A stretch of 64,000 nt of DNA, from NCBI RefSeq assembly GCF_031453675.1, contig NZ_JAVIZX010000001.1, positions 3,866,001 to 3,930,000 of the forward strand. The letters are read 5' to 3'. The position numbers and the translations under genes are program-made. The notes under the pieces are model-generated. The model saw only the letters and a list, made by a program, of their open reading frames with translations. It had not been told where the DNA came from and searched no databases. Source of the stretch: Paracidovorax wautersii (GTDB taxonomy: Bacteria > Pseudomonadota > Gammaproteobacteria > Burkholderiales > Burkholderiaceae_C). Below, in pieces: positions 47,109 through 55,210 of the stretch (its first letter is position 1; each line of letters starts with the position of its first letter).

Positions 47109-48914
47109 ATGACCGACCACGCTGCTTCCTCCACGTTGCTCCTCGACACCACGGTGGAGCGCACCCTCACCGCCTGGGAGTCCGAATGGGCCCAGGCGCC
47201 TTGGCGCAACGCGCATGTCGAAGGCTGGCTGTTCGAAGGTGTGGCGGAGCGCCGCGCCGCCGAACGCCGCCTGGCCGCCGCGGGCGTGCACGCACGGCTG
47301 CGGTGCGCCTACAAGCCGCTGGTGCACTACTTTCTGGAAGAAGTGGCGGCCGAGCAGGTAGCGCAGGCCGTCGTCCGCTGCCCTGCGCCCATCCACGGAG
47401 CAGCACGGCGGTTTCAGGTCGAGGCCTATCCGCTGGCCGCTCTGCTGCGCCCCGGCGCCCTGCGGTGGGACGACACGCGCCCGGGCCACGGCCCCTGGTA
47501 CGACGTCACGCTGACGATGGACGACGGCACGGTGCAGAGCCACCGCGTGTTCGTGCCCCTGCGCGCACACGCGGACGCCATCGGCGCCCCGCAGGTCTCA
47601 CCGACCGGCTGGCTGCGCGTGGGCCGCGGCCCGGGCGGCGGGGAGCTGCGCGACGAGGCCGTCACCACCGACTTCGAGGCCCTCTTCGCCCACGTGATCG
47701 ACACCGTGCGGCGCCACCCCTGGCCGCAGCAGGAGCCCTACTTCGAACGGTTGGACATCCGCATCGACCTGCATGGCTTCGAACAGGCGCTGCCGGGCAT
47801 GGACGAGGTCATGAGCAGCTATGAGGCGCTGCACGAGGACGTGTACTTCTCGCTGCTGGAGATGTTCCAGCAGCACTCCGGCCGCGCCACCGGCGACCGG
47901 CGCCTGCAGCCGGGCCAGACCGTGCCCGATATCCGCCCGGCCACGGGCGCACCACGGGTGCGCATCGCGCTGCGGCCCTTCGACACCGCGGCCCAGGATG
48001 CGAGCGCCTGGACCGACGCCACCGCCGGCCAGCCCTTCGAGGCCATGGGCATGGCACCCCCGCCGGAGCGGGTGGCCGCCACGCTGGCGCAGTGGCCCGG
48101 CCAGCGCTTCGGCGCCACCTCGCGCCAGGGCCGTGCAGTGCAGGGGCTCTACCACCCCGGCAGCGACGTGCCCGTGTTCATCAGCGGCGGGCAGCATGCC
48201 AACGAGACCTCGGGCGTGGTGGGGGCACTGCGCGCGGCGCAGGCCCTGCTGGCGCAGCGGCCGGGCGCGCATTTCGCGCTGCTGCCGCTGGAGAACCCCG
48301 ACGGCTACGCCCTGCACCGCGAGTTGGGCGCCCAGCACCCGCACCACATGCACCACGCCGCCCGCTACAGCGCCCTGGGCGACGACATCGCTTACCGTGA
48401 AGGGGAAGGCGCGCCGCTGTACGAGCGCGCCGCGCGCGAGCAGGCGCTGGCCCTGTCTGGTGCACAGCTGCACATCAACCTGCACGGCTATCCGGCACAC
48501 GAGTGGACGCGCCCGCTGTCGGGCTACGTGCCGCGCGGCTTCGAGCAATGGATGCTGCCCAAGGGCTTCTTCCTCATCCTGCGCTGCCACGCCGGCTGGC
48601 AGGACCGGGGCCGCGCGCTGCTGCAGGCCGTCACCGCCGCGCTGCGCAGCGTGCCTGGGCTGCCCGAGTACAACGCGCGCCAGATGGCGCTGTACGCGCA
48701 GCATGCCGGTCCCATCCCCTTCGAGGTGCTGCACGGTACGGCCTGCCTGCAGTCGGAGACCTCCGATGGCGCACCCGTCACGCTCATCACCGAATTTCCG
48801 GACGAGACCATCGGCGGCGACGCCTTCCGTTTCGCCCATACGGTGCAGAAGGCGACCGTGCTGGCCGCGCAGCAGGCATGGCAGGAGATTGCCGCCAGGC
48901 CCCAGCAACCCTGA
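47109..48914 (+). CDS. M14-type zinc metallopeptidase/deacylase
   Basis: 601 residues. The N-terminal 340 residues match no family I recognise. The C-terminal catalytic part shows the zinc pattern HxxE at 363-366 ('GGQHANETSGVVGALRA'), then 'PLENPDGYALHRELG', and the third ligand His (455 or 459) in 'HINLHGYPAHEWTRPLSGY'; a catalytic Glu is likely in 'ITEFPDETIGG'. This is the carboxypeptidase/succinylglutamate desuccinylase clan. No signal peptide, so probably cytoplasmic. ATG 47109; the 31-residue in-frame extension is not convincing. Situated with 5-oxoprolinase, MarR-like regulator and TRAP genes; it may cut an acyl or peptidyl group from an imported substrate (inference). Confidence 0.75.
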   Translation: MTDHAASSTLLLDTTVERTLTAWESEWAQAPWRNAHVEGWLFEGVAERRAAERRLAAAGVHARLRCAYKPLVHYFLEEVAAEQVAQAVVRCPAPIHGAARRFQVEAYPLAALLRPGALRWDDTRPGHGPWYDVTLTMDDGTVQSHRVFVPLRAHADAIGAPQVSPTGWLRVGRGPGGGELRDEAVTTDFEALFAHVIDTVRRHPWPQQEPYFERLDIRIDLHGFEQALPGMDEVMSSYEALHEDVYFSLLEMFQQHSGRATGDRRLQPGQTVPDIRPATGAPRVRIALRPFDTAAQDASAWTDATAGQPFEAMGMAPPPERVAATLAQWPGQRFGATSRQGRAVQGLYHPGSDVPVFISGGQHANETSGVVGALRAAQALLAQRPGAHFALLPLENPDGYALHRELGAQHPHHMHHAARYSALGDDIAYREGEGAPLYERAAREQALALSGAQLHINLHGYPAHEWTRPLSGYVPRGFEQWMLPKGFFLILRCHAGWQDRGRALLQAVTAALRSVPGLPEYNARQMALYAQHAGPIPFEVLHGTACLQSETSDGAPVTLITEFPDETIGGDAFRFAHTVQKATVLAAQQAWQEIAARPQQP

Positions 48915-48940
48915 GCCGCGCCGCGGGGCGGCCGCACCAT

Positions 48941-49002
48941 TCAAGAAAAAATCGGCCTCTAGCGCTTATCCATCAAGCGCATATAGCTATCAAATAAATA
49001 GC
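48941..49002. repeat. Dispersed palindromic repeat, copy 10 (reverse orientation)
   Basis: Tail first ('tcaagaaaaaatcggcctctaGCGCTTatccatcAAGCGCatatagct'), then the AT-rich arm 'atcaaataaatagc'. Fills the gap between convergent peptidase and MarR-like genes. Confidence 0.87.
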
Positions 49003-49003
49003 A

Positions 49004-49534
49004 CTACAACGAAGCCGCCGCGCGGGCGGCCTGGTCGTACATGCCCGACAGCACGCGCAGCAGCCGGGCCAGTTCGCCAATGTCGCGGTTGAGCGCGTCG
49101 TCGGCGTTGAGCGCGTCGATCAGGCAGCTCTCGCGGATCTCGCGGTAGCGCTGCACATACGCCTTGCCGGCCTCGGTGGCGGCATAGGTCACGTCCTTGC
49201 CGTTCTTGCTCGACGCCACCACCCTCAGCGACAGGAGCTTCTTGAGCGAGTAGTTCACCACGTGGGTGTCCTCCACGTTCATGATGAAGCAGATGTCCGC
49301 CAGGCGCTTGTCGCGCGCCCGGTGCGTGACGTGGTGCAGCACGATCACGTCCAGCGGCGTCAGGTCGCGCAGGCCCGCCGCCGCCATGCAGTGCACGATC
49401 CAGCGCTCGAAGGCATTGCCCGCCACGATCAGTCCGAACTCGAACTCGCTCATCTCCGCGCTGTGGGCCGACACGAGATGCGCCGACGACACGATGGGCG
49501 CATGCCCGGGCTTGGGTTGGGCGGCTGGCTTCAT
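49004..49534 (-). CDS. MarR-like winged-helix transcriptional regulator
   Basis: 176 residues. 'FERWIVHCMAAAGLRDLTPLDVIVLHHVTHRARDKRLADICFIMNVEDTHVVNYSLKKLLSLRVVASSKNGKDVTYAATEAGKAYVQRYREIRE' contains the winged-helix pattern: recognition-helix region 'EDTHVVNYSLKKLLSL' and wing 'SSKNGKDVTYAATEAG'. The family is a predicted MarR-type regulator often beside TRAP or amino-acid catabolic genes. Divergent from the TRAP binding-protein gene at 49722, so it likely controls that operon and perhaps the oxoprolinase/peptidase pair. ATG 49534 chosen as first Met of the conserved part with AAGGGG upstream. Stop lies at the edge of repeat copy 10. Confidence 0.82.
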   Translation of the reverse strand: MKPAAQPKPGHAPIVSSAHLVSAHSAEMSEFEFGLIVAGNAFERWIVHCMAAAGLRDLTPLDVIVLHHVTHRARDKRLADICFIMNVEDTHVVNYSLKKLLSLRVVASSKNGKDVTYAATEAGKAYVQRYREIRESCLIDALNADDALNRDIGELARLLRVLSGMYDQAARAAASL

Positions 49535-49721
49535 GGCAGGAATCCCCTTCTTGGAACACGGTGCTGGCATGGCTTGTGCATGCCGACTGATTGTAGGCAG
49601 CACCCCGATGATTTGCCGGCGATTTGTCGACACACAGGTAAAGCCCCTAGGCCGTGCCGGCCCACCCCGGCTTACAGTCCGTCGCGGAAGCGAACGTCCC
49701 AACCACTGTGGAGTACCCAAG

Positions 49722-50717
49722 ATGATGAAGCGTAGAACCCTTTCCTTGCTCGCCATCGGTCTGGCCGGCAGCCTGGGCGTGCCCTCGGCCATGGCCCAGA
49801 CCAAGTGGGACCTGGCGTCCGCCTACCCGATCACCAACTTCCACACCGAGAACCTGCAGCAGTTCGCCAAGGACGTGGACGCGGCCACCAGCGGCAAGCT
49901 CAAGATCACCGTGCACGCCAACGCCTCGCTGTTCAAGGCCAACGAGATCAAGCGCGCCGTGCAGGGCGGCCAGGCGCCTGCGGGGGAAATCCTGCTGCCC
50001 AACTTCGAGAACGAGAACCCCATCTTCGGCGCCGACGGCATCCCCTTCCTCGCCACCTCTTATGCGGACTCCAAGCGCCTGTATGACGCGCAGAAGCCCG
50101 TGCTGGAGAAGCTGCTCAACGCCCAGGGCCTGCGCCTGCTGTACACCGTGGCCTGGCCGCCGCAGGGCATCTACGCCAAGAAGGAACTGGCCTCGGTGGC
50201 CGACCTGCGCGGCATCAAGTGGCGGGCCTACAGCCCCGCCACGGCCAAGATCGCCGAGCTGATCGGCGCGCAACCCGTCACCATCCAGGCGGCGGAACTG
50301 TCCCAGGCCATGGCGACCGGCGTGGTCGAGTCGATGATGACATCAGGCTCCACCGGGTACGACAGCAAGCTCTACGAGAGCATCAAGTACTTCTACGACA
50401 CGCAGGCCTGGCTGCCCAAGAACGCGGTCATCGTCAGCAAGAAGGCATTCGACGCGCTCGACAAGCCCGCGCAGGACGGCCTGCTCAAGGCTGCGGCCGA
50501 GGCCGAGGCGCGCGGCTGGAAGGTCAGCGCCGAGAAGAATGACTGGTACAAGAAGGCCCTGACCGAGAAGGGCATGAAGATCCTGCCGCCCTCGCCCAAG
50601 CTGGTGGCGGACATGCGCCAGGTCGGCGACATCATGCTGGCCGACTGGCTCAAGAAGGCCGGCCCCGACGGCGAGGCCATCGTCGCCGCGTACCGCAAGT
50701 CCGCGCCGGCCAAGTGA
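49722..50717 (+). CDS. TRAP transporter substrate-binding protein (DctP type)
   Basis: 331 residues. Signal peptide about 25 residues ('SLLAIGLAGSLGVPSAMAQ'). Mature part 'TKWDLASAYPITNFHTENLQQFAKDVDAATSGKLKITVHANASLFKANEIKRAVQGGQ' is the DctP fold; 'LRGIKWRAYSPATAKIAELIGAQPVTIQAAELSQAMATGVVESMMTSG' covers the ligand-binding hinge, with the conserved Arg in 'KWRAYS' that usually salt-bridges a carboxylate. So the ligand is likely an organic acid. ATG 49722 (MM start); first gene of dctP-dctQ-dctM. Confidence 0.93.
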   Translation: MMKRRTLSLLAIGLAGSLGVPSAMAQTKWDLASAYPITNFHTENLQQFAKDVDAATSGKLKITVHANASLFKANEIKRAVQGGQAPAGEILLPNFENENPIFGADGIPFLATSYADSKRLYDAQKPVLEKLLNAQGLRLLYTVAWPPQGIYAKKELASVADLRGIKWRAYSPATAKIAELIGAQPVTIQAAELSQAMATGVVESMMTSGSTGYDSKLYESIKYFYDTQAWLPKNAVIVSKKAFDALDKPAQDGLLKAAAEAEARGWKVSAEKNDWYKKALTEKGMKILPPSPKLVADMRQVGDIMLADWLKKAGPDGEAIVAAYRKSAPAK

Positions 50718-50734
50718 CGCGACGGACGCTGACG

Positions 50735-51268
50735 ATGCGCCGCTTTCTTGACCGCCTCTATCTCGGCGCCGGCGCCCTGGGCGCCGTGTTCGTCGCACTC
50801 ATCTGCGTGCTGATGATCGCCCAGAGCGTGCTGCGCGAGATGGGCGTGCGCACCGGCGCGCTGAACGACGTGGTGGCGTGGTTCTGCGCCGCCGCTGCCT
50901 TCTTCGCCATGGCACACGCCTTCAAGCACGGTGACTTCGTGCGCGTCACCCTGCTGCTGGAGAAGCTGCCGCCGCGGCGGCGCCGGCAGTTCGAGGTGGT
51001 GAGCCTGGCCATCGGCTCGGTGGCGGTGGCGTACCTGGCGTGGTCGGCCTGCCTGTTCACCTACGAAAGCTGGGAATTCAACGACATCGCCCAAGGGCTG
51101 CTGCCCCTGCCGATGTGGATTCCGCAGCTGAGCTTCGCCATCGGTTCCGTGCTGCTGCTGGTGGCCGTGGTGGATGAATTCGTCATCGTGCTGCGCGGCG
51201 GCGTGCCCACCTTCGTGCGCGAGGTCGAGGAGCGGCACGCACGCGGCGACTTCTCCTCCGACATCTGA
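50735..51268 (+). CDS. TRAP transporter small permease subunit (DctQ type)
   Basis: 177 residues, four membrane helices ('LGAVFVALICVLMIAQSVLREMG', 'DVVAWFCAAAAFFAMAHAFKHGDFVRV', 'VVSLAIGSVAVAYLAWSACLFTY', 'LSFAIGSVLLLVAVVDEFVIVL'). DctQ connects the binding protein to DctM. Two starts possible: GTG 50714, which overlaps the dctP stop (GTGA), or ATG 50735; neither has a strong ribosome binding site and I prefer the ATG. Confidence 0.88.
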   Translation: MRRFLDRLYLGAGALGAVFVALICVLMIAQSVLREMGVRTGALNDVVAWFCAAAAFFAMAHAFKHGDFVRVTLLLEKLPPRRRRQFEVVSLAIGSVAVAYLAWSACLFTYESWEFNDIAQGLLPLPMWIPQLSFAIGSVLLLVAVVDEFVIVLRGGVPTFVREVEERHARGDFSSDI

Positions 51269-51422
51269 GCATGGCGACCCCATGGCCCGGCCTGTCACGC
51301 TCCCGCACCCGGCAGCGCGCGGGCTGTGCGTTGCCCACTGCGCCGCCAGCACGGCAGCACGGCAGCACTGCGCAGCAGCTTGCGCCTGATCCCCTCCTCT
51401 CCCTAGGCTTCGAAAGTTCCCC

Positions 51423-52733
51423 ATGGATATCCTGATGGTGGGCGGCATCCTGTTGCTGCTGATGATCGTGCTGCTGGCCGGCGGCGTGTGGATCGCCATG
51501 ACGCTGGCCATCTGCGGCTGGGTCGGCCAGGCCTTCTTCACCTCGACCCAACCGGGCAAGAACCTGTTCTCGGCCTTCTGGGAGAGCAACGCCAGCTGGG
51601 AGCTGGCCGCCCTGCCGCTGTTCATCTGGATGGGGGAGATCCTCTTTCGCACCAAGCTCAGCGAAGAGATGTTCGAGGGCCTGCGCCCCTGGCTCAACCG
51701 CATTCCCGGCCGGCTGATGCACACCACCATTCTGGGCTGCGGCATCTTCGGCTCGGTGTCCGGCTCCTCGGCCGCCACCTGCGCCACCATCAGCAAGGTG
51801 GCCCTGCCGGAACTGCTCAAGCGCGGCTACGACGAGCGCATGGCGCTGGGCTCGCTGGCCACGGCGGGCACGCTGGGCATTCTGATTCCGCCGTCGATCA
51901 CCATGGTGGTGTACGCCGTCGCGGCCGATGCCTCCATCATCCGCATCTTCCTGGCCGGCTTCCTGCCCGGCCTGCTGCTGATGCTGCTGTTCTCCGGCTA
52001 CATCGGCTGGTGGAGCCTGCGCAACCCGGACAAGGTCCCGCCGGCCGACGCACCCACCACGTTCGCCCAGAAGATCCGCCAGTCGGGCAACCTGATTCCC
52101 GTGGCGGTGCTCATCGTCTTCATCGTGTGGGTGCTGGTGGCCGGCTACGCGACGGCCACCGAGTGCGCGGCCTTCGGCGTGGTGGGCTCGCTGGGCCTGG
52201 CGCTGTGGAGCCGGTCGCTCACCTGGAAGAACTTCAGCGAAGGGCTGATGAGCACCACGCGCACCAGCTGCATGATCATGTTCATCCTGGCCGGCGCGGC
52301 CTTCCTGACCAAGACCATGGCCTTCACCGGCATTCCGCGCGAGCTGGCGGAATGGGTCAACGCCATGAACCTGTCGCCCTTCGCCCTCATCGGCGTGCTG
52401 ACCATCGTCTACCTGATCCTCGGCACGGCGCTGGACGGCATCAGCATGATCGTGCTGACCAGCGCCGTCGTGCTGCCCATGATCCAGAAGGCCGGGTTCG
52501 ACCTGATCTGGTTCGGCATCTTCATCGTGCTGCTGGTCGAGATCGCCGAGGTCACGCCGCCGGTCGGCTTCAACCTCTTCGTGCTGCAGAACATGACGGG
52601 CAAGGACAGCACCCTCATCGCCAAGGCCGCCATTCCGTTCTTCCTGTGCCTGGTGGTGTGCATCGCGCTGATCACCGCCTTCCCCGAGATCGTCACCGCG
52701 CTGCCCGACATGGTGATGGGCAAGGAGCGCTGA
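51423..52733 (+). CDS. TRAP transporter large permease subunit (DctM type)
   Basis: 436 residues, the usual size. Many membrane helices. DctM marks: 'LTLAICGWVGQAF', 'LFIWMGEILFRTKLSEEMFEGLRPWLNRIPGRLMHTTILGCGIFGSVSGSSAATCATISKVALPELLKRGYD', 'LGILIPPSITMVVYAV', 'LDGISMIVLTSAVVLPMI' and 'EVTPPVGFNLFVLQNMTGKD'. It uses a Na+ gradient to import the substrate. Follows dctQ after 154 bases that hold a tandem 'gcacggca' repeat but no gene. Confidence 0.94.
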   Translation: MDILMVGGILLLLMIVLLAGGVWIAMTLAICGWVGQAFFTSTQPGKNLFSAFWESNASWELAALPLFIWMGEILFRTKLSEEMFEGLRPWLNRIPGRLMHTTILGCGIFGSVSGSSAATCATISKVALPELLKRGYDERMALGSLATAGTLGILIPPSITMVVYAVAADASIIRIFLAGFLPGLLLMLLFSGYIGWWSLRNPDKVPPADAPTTFAQKIRQSGNLIPVAVLIVFIVWVLVAGYATATECAAFGVVGSLGLALWSRSLTWKNFSEGLMSTTRTSCMIMFILAGAAFLTKTMAFTGIPRELAEWVNAMNLSPFALIGVLTIVYLILGTALDGISMIVLTSAVVLPMIQKAGFDLIWFGIFIVLLVEIAEVTPPVGFNLFVLQNMTGKDSTLIAKAAIPFFLCLVVCIALITAFPEIVTALPDMVMGKER

Positions 52734-52857
52734 ACGCGCGCCAGGGCGGTTCGCCGATAACCACCCACTGCCCACACAGGGAGGGCACTGGGCACCGTCC
52801 ACGCCACTTGGCCGAGGGATCGGGCGCCCCGTGCTACCCGGCCCGGCGCCCGCCGAT

Positions 52858-55083
52858 TCAGACGAAGCGGCTGCGCACCTCATCGGCGTCGGCGCGCAGA
52901 TCGGCCGCCAGCGCCTCGGCCAGCGCCAGCCGGCGCAGCAGCCACGGATGGAGATCGTGCTCGAACGGGTCCGGCAGCGGCTCGGGCCCCGCCGCCACGG
53001 CGCGCCGCCGGTCACCGTCCAACGGAGCCGCAGGGTGGGCCCCGGTAAGCACGGCGTCGATGCGTTCGGCCGTGTGCGCCAGCGGGCCCTCCACCCGCTC
53101 GGGCTGCAGCCGCCCCCGGCGCAGCAGCAGCATGGTCTTGACCGCCGTGAGCTGGGCCAGCAGCTGGTAGCAATGGGCCTGCAGGCGTTCCAACGTGGCG
53201 ACCGGTGGCCGCACCGCGCGGGGCTCCCTGAGCGAGCGGCCGGTCGCCTGCACCAGGGCGGACAGGCTGTCGTAGGCCTCGCGCCGCGCCAGGCGCCAGG
53301 CCAGCTCAGGGGCGTTGTCCACCGCCTGCAGCTGGCCCAGCGCGAGCGCCACGCGCGCATGCCGCGCCTGGGCCGCCACCGTGCGGGCGACCAGCGCTGG
53401 AATCTGTGAGCGCTCCCACGACGGCAGCACGTAGCTGCACGCCCAGGCGATGCCCGTACCGATCAGCGTATCGGCCATCCGCTCGAACAGCGCGAAAGTC
53501 GTACTCACGCCGTGGTTGAGCATGTGCGACTGCACCAGCCCCAGCACCGTGGCCGCCACGGCGGTAATGAGGTAACGCCGCACCGCAAAACCATGCGCCA
53601 CGGCCTGGGCCAGCGTCAGGCAGGCGATCAGCGCCAGCGGTGAAAAGTGCGCGGAGAGCACGCCCAGCGCCAGCACGCAGCCCAGGAGCGTGCCGGCCAC
53701 GCGGGCGTTGCGCCGCTCCAGCGTCTGCGCCAGGCTGCCGCGCAGCACCACCACGATGGTCAGCAGAATCCAGTACGCATGGGTGCCCCAGGGCAGTGCG
53801 AGCGACACGGCATAGCCGGTGCCGATGGCCAGGGACGCCCGCAGCGCGTGGCGCAGCGGCGGCGCGTCCCACCGCCACAGGCCGGCGAAGGGCTGCCACG
53901 ACCAGGCCGTGGGGCTCACGAACATCTGCCAGTTGGCGCGCACCACGGCCAGGTTGGGCTCGGCCGTTCCGCGCGCCAGGGCCACCAGCCGCTGCAGTTC
54001 GTCGCTGATGTGCCCCATGCGGTCGGCCAGTGCTCGGGCCAGCAACTGCGGCGAAGGCCCGCTTCCCTGGGCCGGTGGCAGGCCGGCATCGGCAGACCAG
54101 CGCAGCTCGGCCAGCCGGGCGCGGCGGTCGGGCACCGGCTGCGGCGTGCGGCCCAGCAGCAGGGCGTCGGCCAGGCGCGCCACATCACGGGCCATTTCGC
54201 GCAGCAGCGCCTGCAGACCCAGCAGCACCGGAGCATGGCCGGGATGGGCCTGCAGCGTATCCAGGTCGAGCTCGCAGGCCAGCAGGTGATCGCGCATCTC
54301 CAGCACCAGCACCAGCATGCCGGCCAGCCGCTGGCGCCGCGGCGTCCGGGGCGACTCCAGCACCACGTCGCGCGCCGACTGCAACTGGTCCGCCAGGGCC
54401 GCGTGGCGGCTCAACAGTTCCCCCGTCAGCGGCCGGCCCGCGGCACCATCGCCCCCGCGGCCGGTGGAGCCGAACTGGCGCATCTGCACGCGCATCAGCG
54501 CCGCCAGCGCCAGCAGCGCGTCGGCCACCAGCTGCACGCGGTAGCGCCCGTTGAGCGCCAGATGGGCAAGCACGCTGTACAGCACGTACAGGCCCGCGCC
54601 CAGGCCGAAGAAGCCAGTGGTGCGCAAGGACGCGGCGAGCGCGCCCGGCCCTTCGTGCGCGGGTACCGCCATCGAGAACAGGGCCGAGAACATCAGCGCC
54701 ACCGCGATCGGAATGCCCCGCCGGCCCCAGGCCATCGCCAGGAAGGACACGAAGGTGGCCGGCACGATCAGCGCCCCCAGGGCCAGCAGCTGGTCCTGCA
54801 GCAACTGCACGCCGAGGAACAGCGGCAGCCCCAGCAAGGGCGCCGGCAGCATCTGCAGGAACTTGCCGCGGCGCGGCCCCGGCAGGTCCGGCGGCGCGGT
54901 GACGATCACCCCCACCGACGCCGCCGAGGCGGCCGCGGCACCGAACAGCACATGCACCAGGGCCGAGATGAGCATCAGCCCGACGGCCACCGAGATGCCA
55001 TTGGCGACGTAGTGGCTCAGCGCCACGCGCATGGCGGCACGCAGCCGGCTGCGCACGGAGGAACGAAGAGGCAACGGATTCAC
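52858..55083 (-). CDS. FUSC-family efflux-like inner-membrane protein
   Basis: 741 residues. Two halves, each with about five membrane helices followed by a cytoplasmic helical region: N-terminal set from 'HYVANGISVAVGLMLISALVHVLFG', second set from 'RHALRASLAIGTGYAVSLALPWGTHAYWILLTIVVVLRGSLAQTLERRNARVAGTLLGCVLALG'. This is the layout of YccS/YhfK/AaeB (FUSC) proteins. Efflux of aromatic acids is one known function; the exact substrate cannot be read here. GTG 55083 is my start; other GTG or ATG choices lie at 55128 and 55032. No adaptor protein gene is adjacent, so this is not an AaeAB pair. Confidence 0.82.
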   Translation of the reverse strand: MNPLPLRSSVRSRLRAAMRVALSHYVANGISVAVGLMLISALVHVLFGAAAASAASVGVIVTAPPDLPGPRRGKFLQMLPAPLLGLPLFLGVQLLQDQLLALGALIVPATFVSFLAMAWGRRGIPIAVALMFSALFSMAVPAHEGPGALAASLRTTGFFGLGAGLYVLYSVLAHLALNGRYRVQLVADALLALAALMRVQMRQFGSTGRGGDGAAGRPLTGELLSRHAALADQLQSARDVVLESPRTPRRQRLAGMLVLVLEMRDHLLACELDLDTLQAHPGHAPVLLGLQALLREMARDVARLADALLLGRTPQPVPDRRARLAELRWSADAGLPPAQGSGPSPQLLARALADRMGHISDELQRLVALARGTAEPNLAVVRANWQMFVSPTAWSWQPFAGLWRWDAPPLRHALRASLAIGTGYAVSLALPWGTHAYWILLTIVVVLRGSLAQTLERRNARVAGTLLGCVLALGVLSAHFSPLALIACLTLAQAVAHGFAVRRYLITAVAATVLGLVQSHMLNHGVSTTFALFERMADTLIGTGIAWACSYVLPSWERSQIPALVARTVAAQARHARVALALGQLQAVDNAPELAWRLARREAYDSLSALVQATGRSLREPRAVRPPVATLERLQAHCYQLLAQLTAVKTMLLLRRGRLQPERVEGPLAHTAERIDAVLTGAHPAAPLDGDRRRAVAAGPEPLPDPFEHDLHPWLLRRLALAEALAADLRADADEVRSRFV

Positions 55084-55210
55084 GGAAGGCAGTGTGCGAT
55101 GGCGGCCCCGGTGGCACAAGCGGCGCACCAGCGATGCACTGCGTAGGCCGCAGGCTCAGGACCGGTTTCTTGCGCGACGGTCCTGATCACCTGGCCACGT
55201 CGCCCCCCGC

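Noticed and set aside
51269-51422. Small gene between dctQ and dctM
   Set aside because: Short tandem 'gcacggca' copies only, no frame with a ribosome binding site.
51183-53360. 725-codon open frame opposite the TRAP DctM gene and overlapping the FUSC gene
   Set aside because: Conflicts with two strongly supported genes; no recognisable domain.
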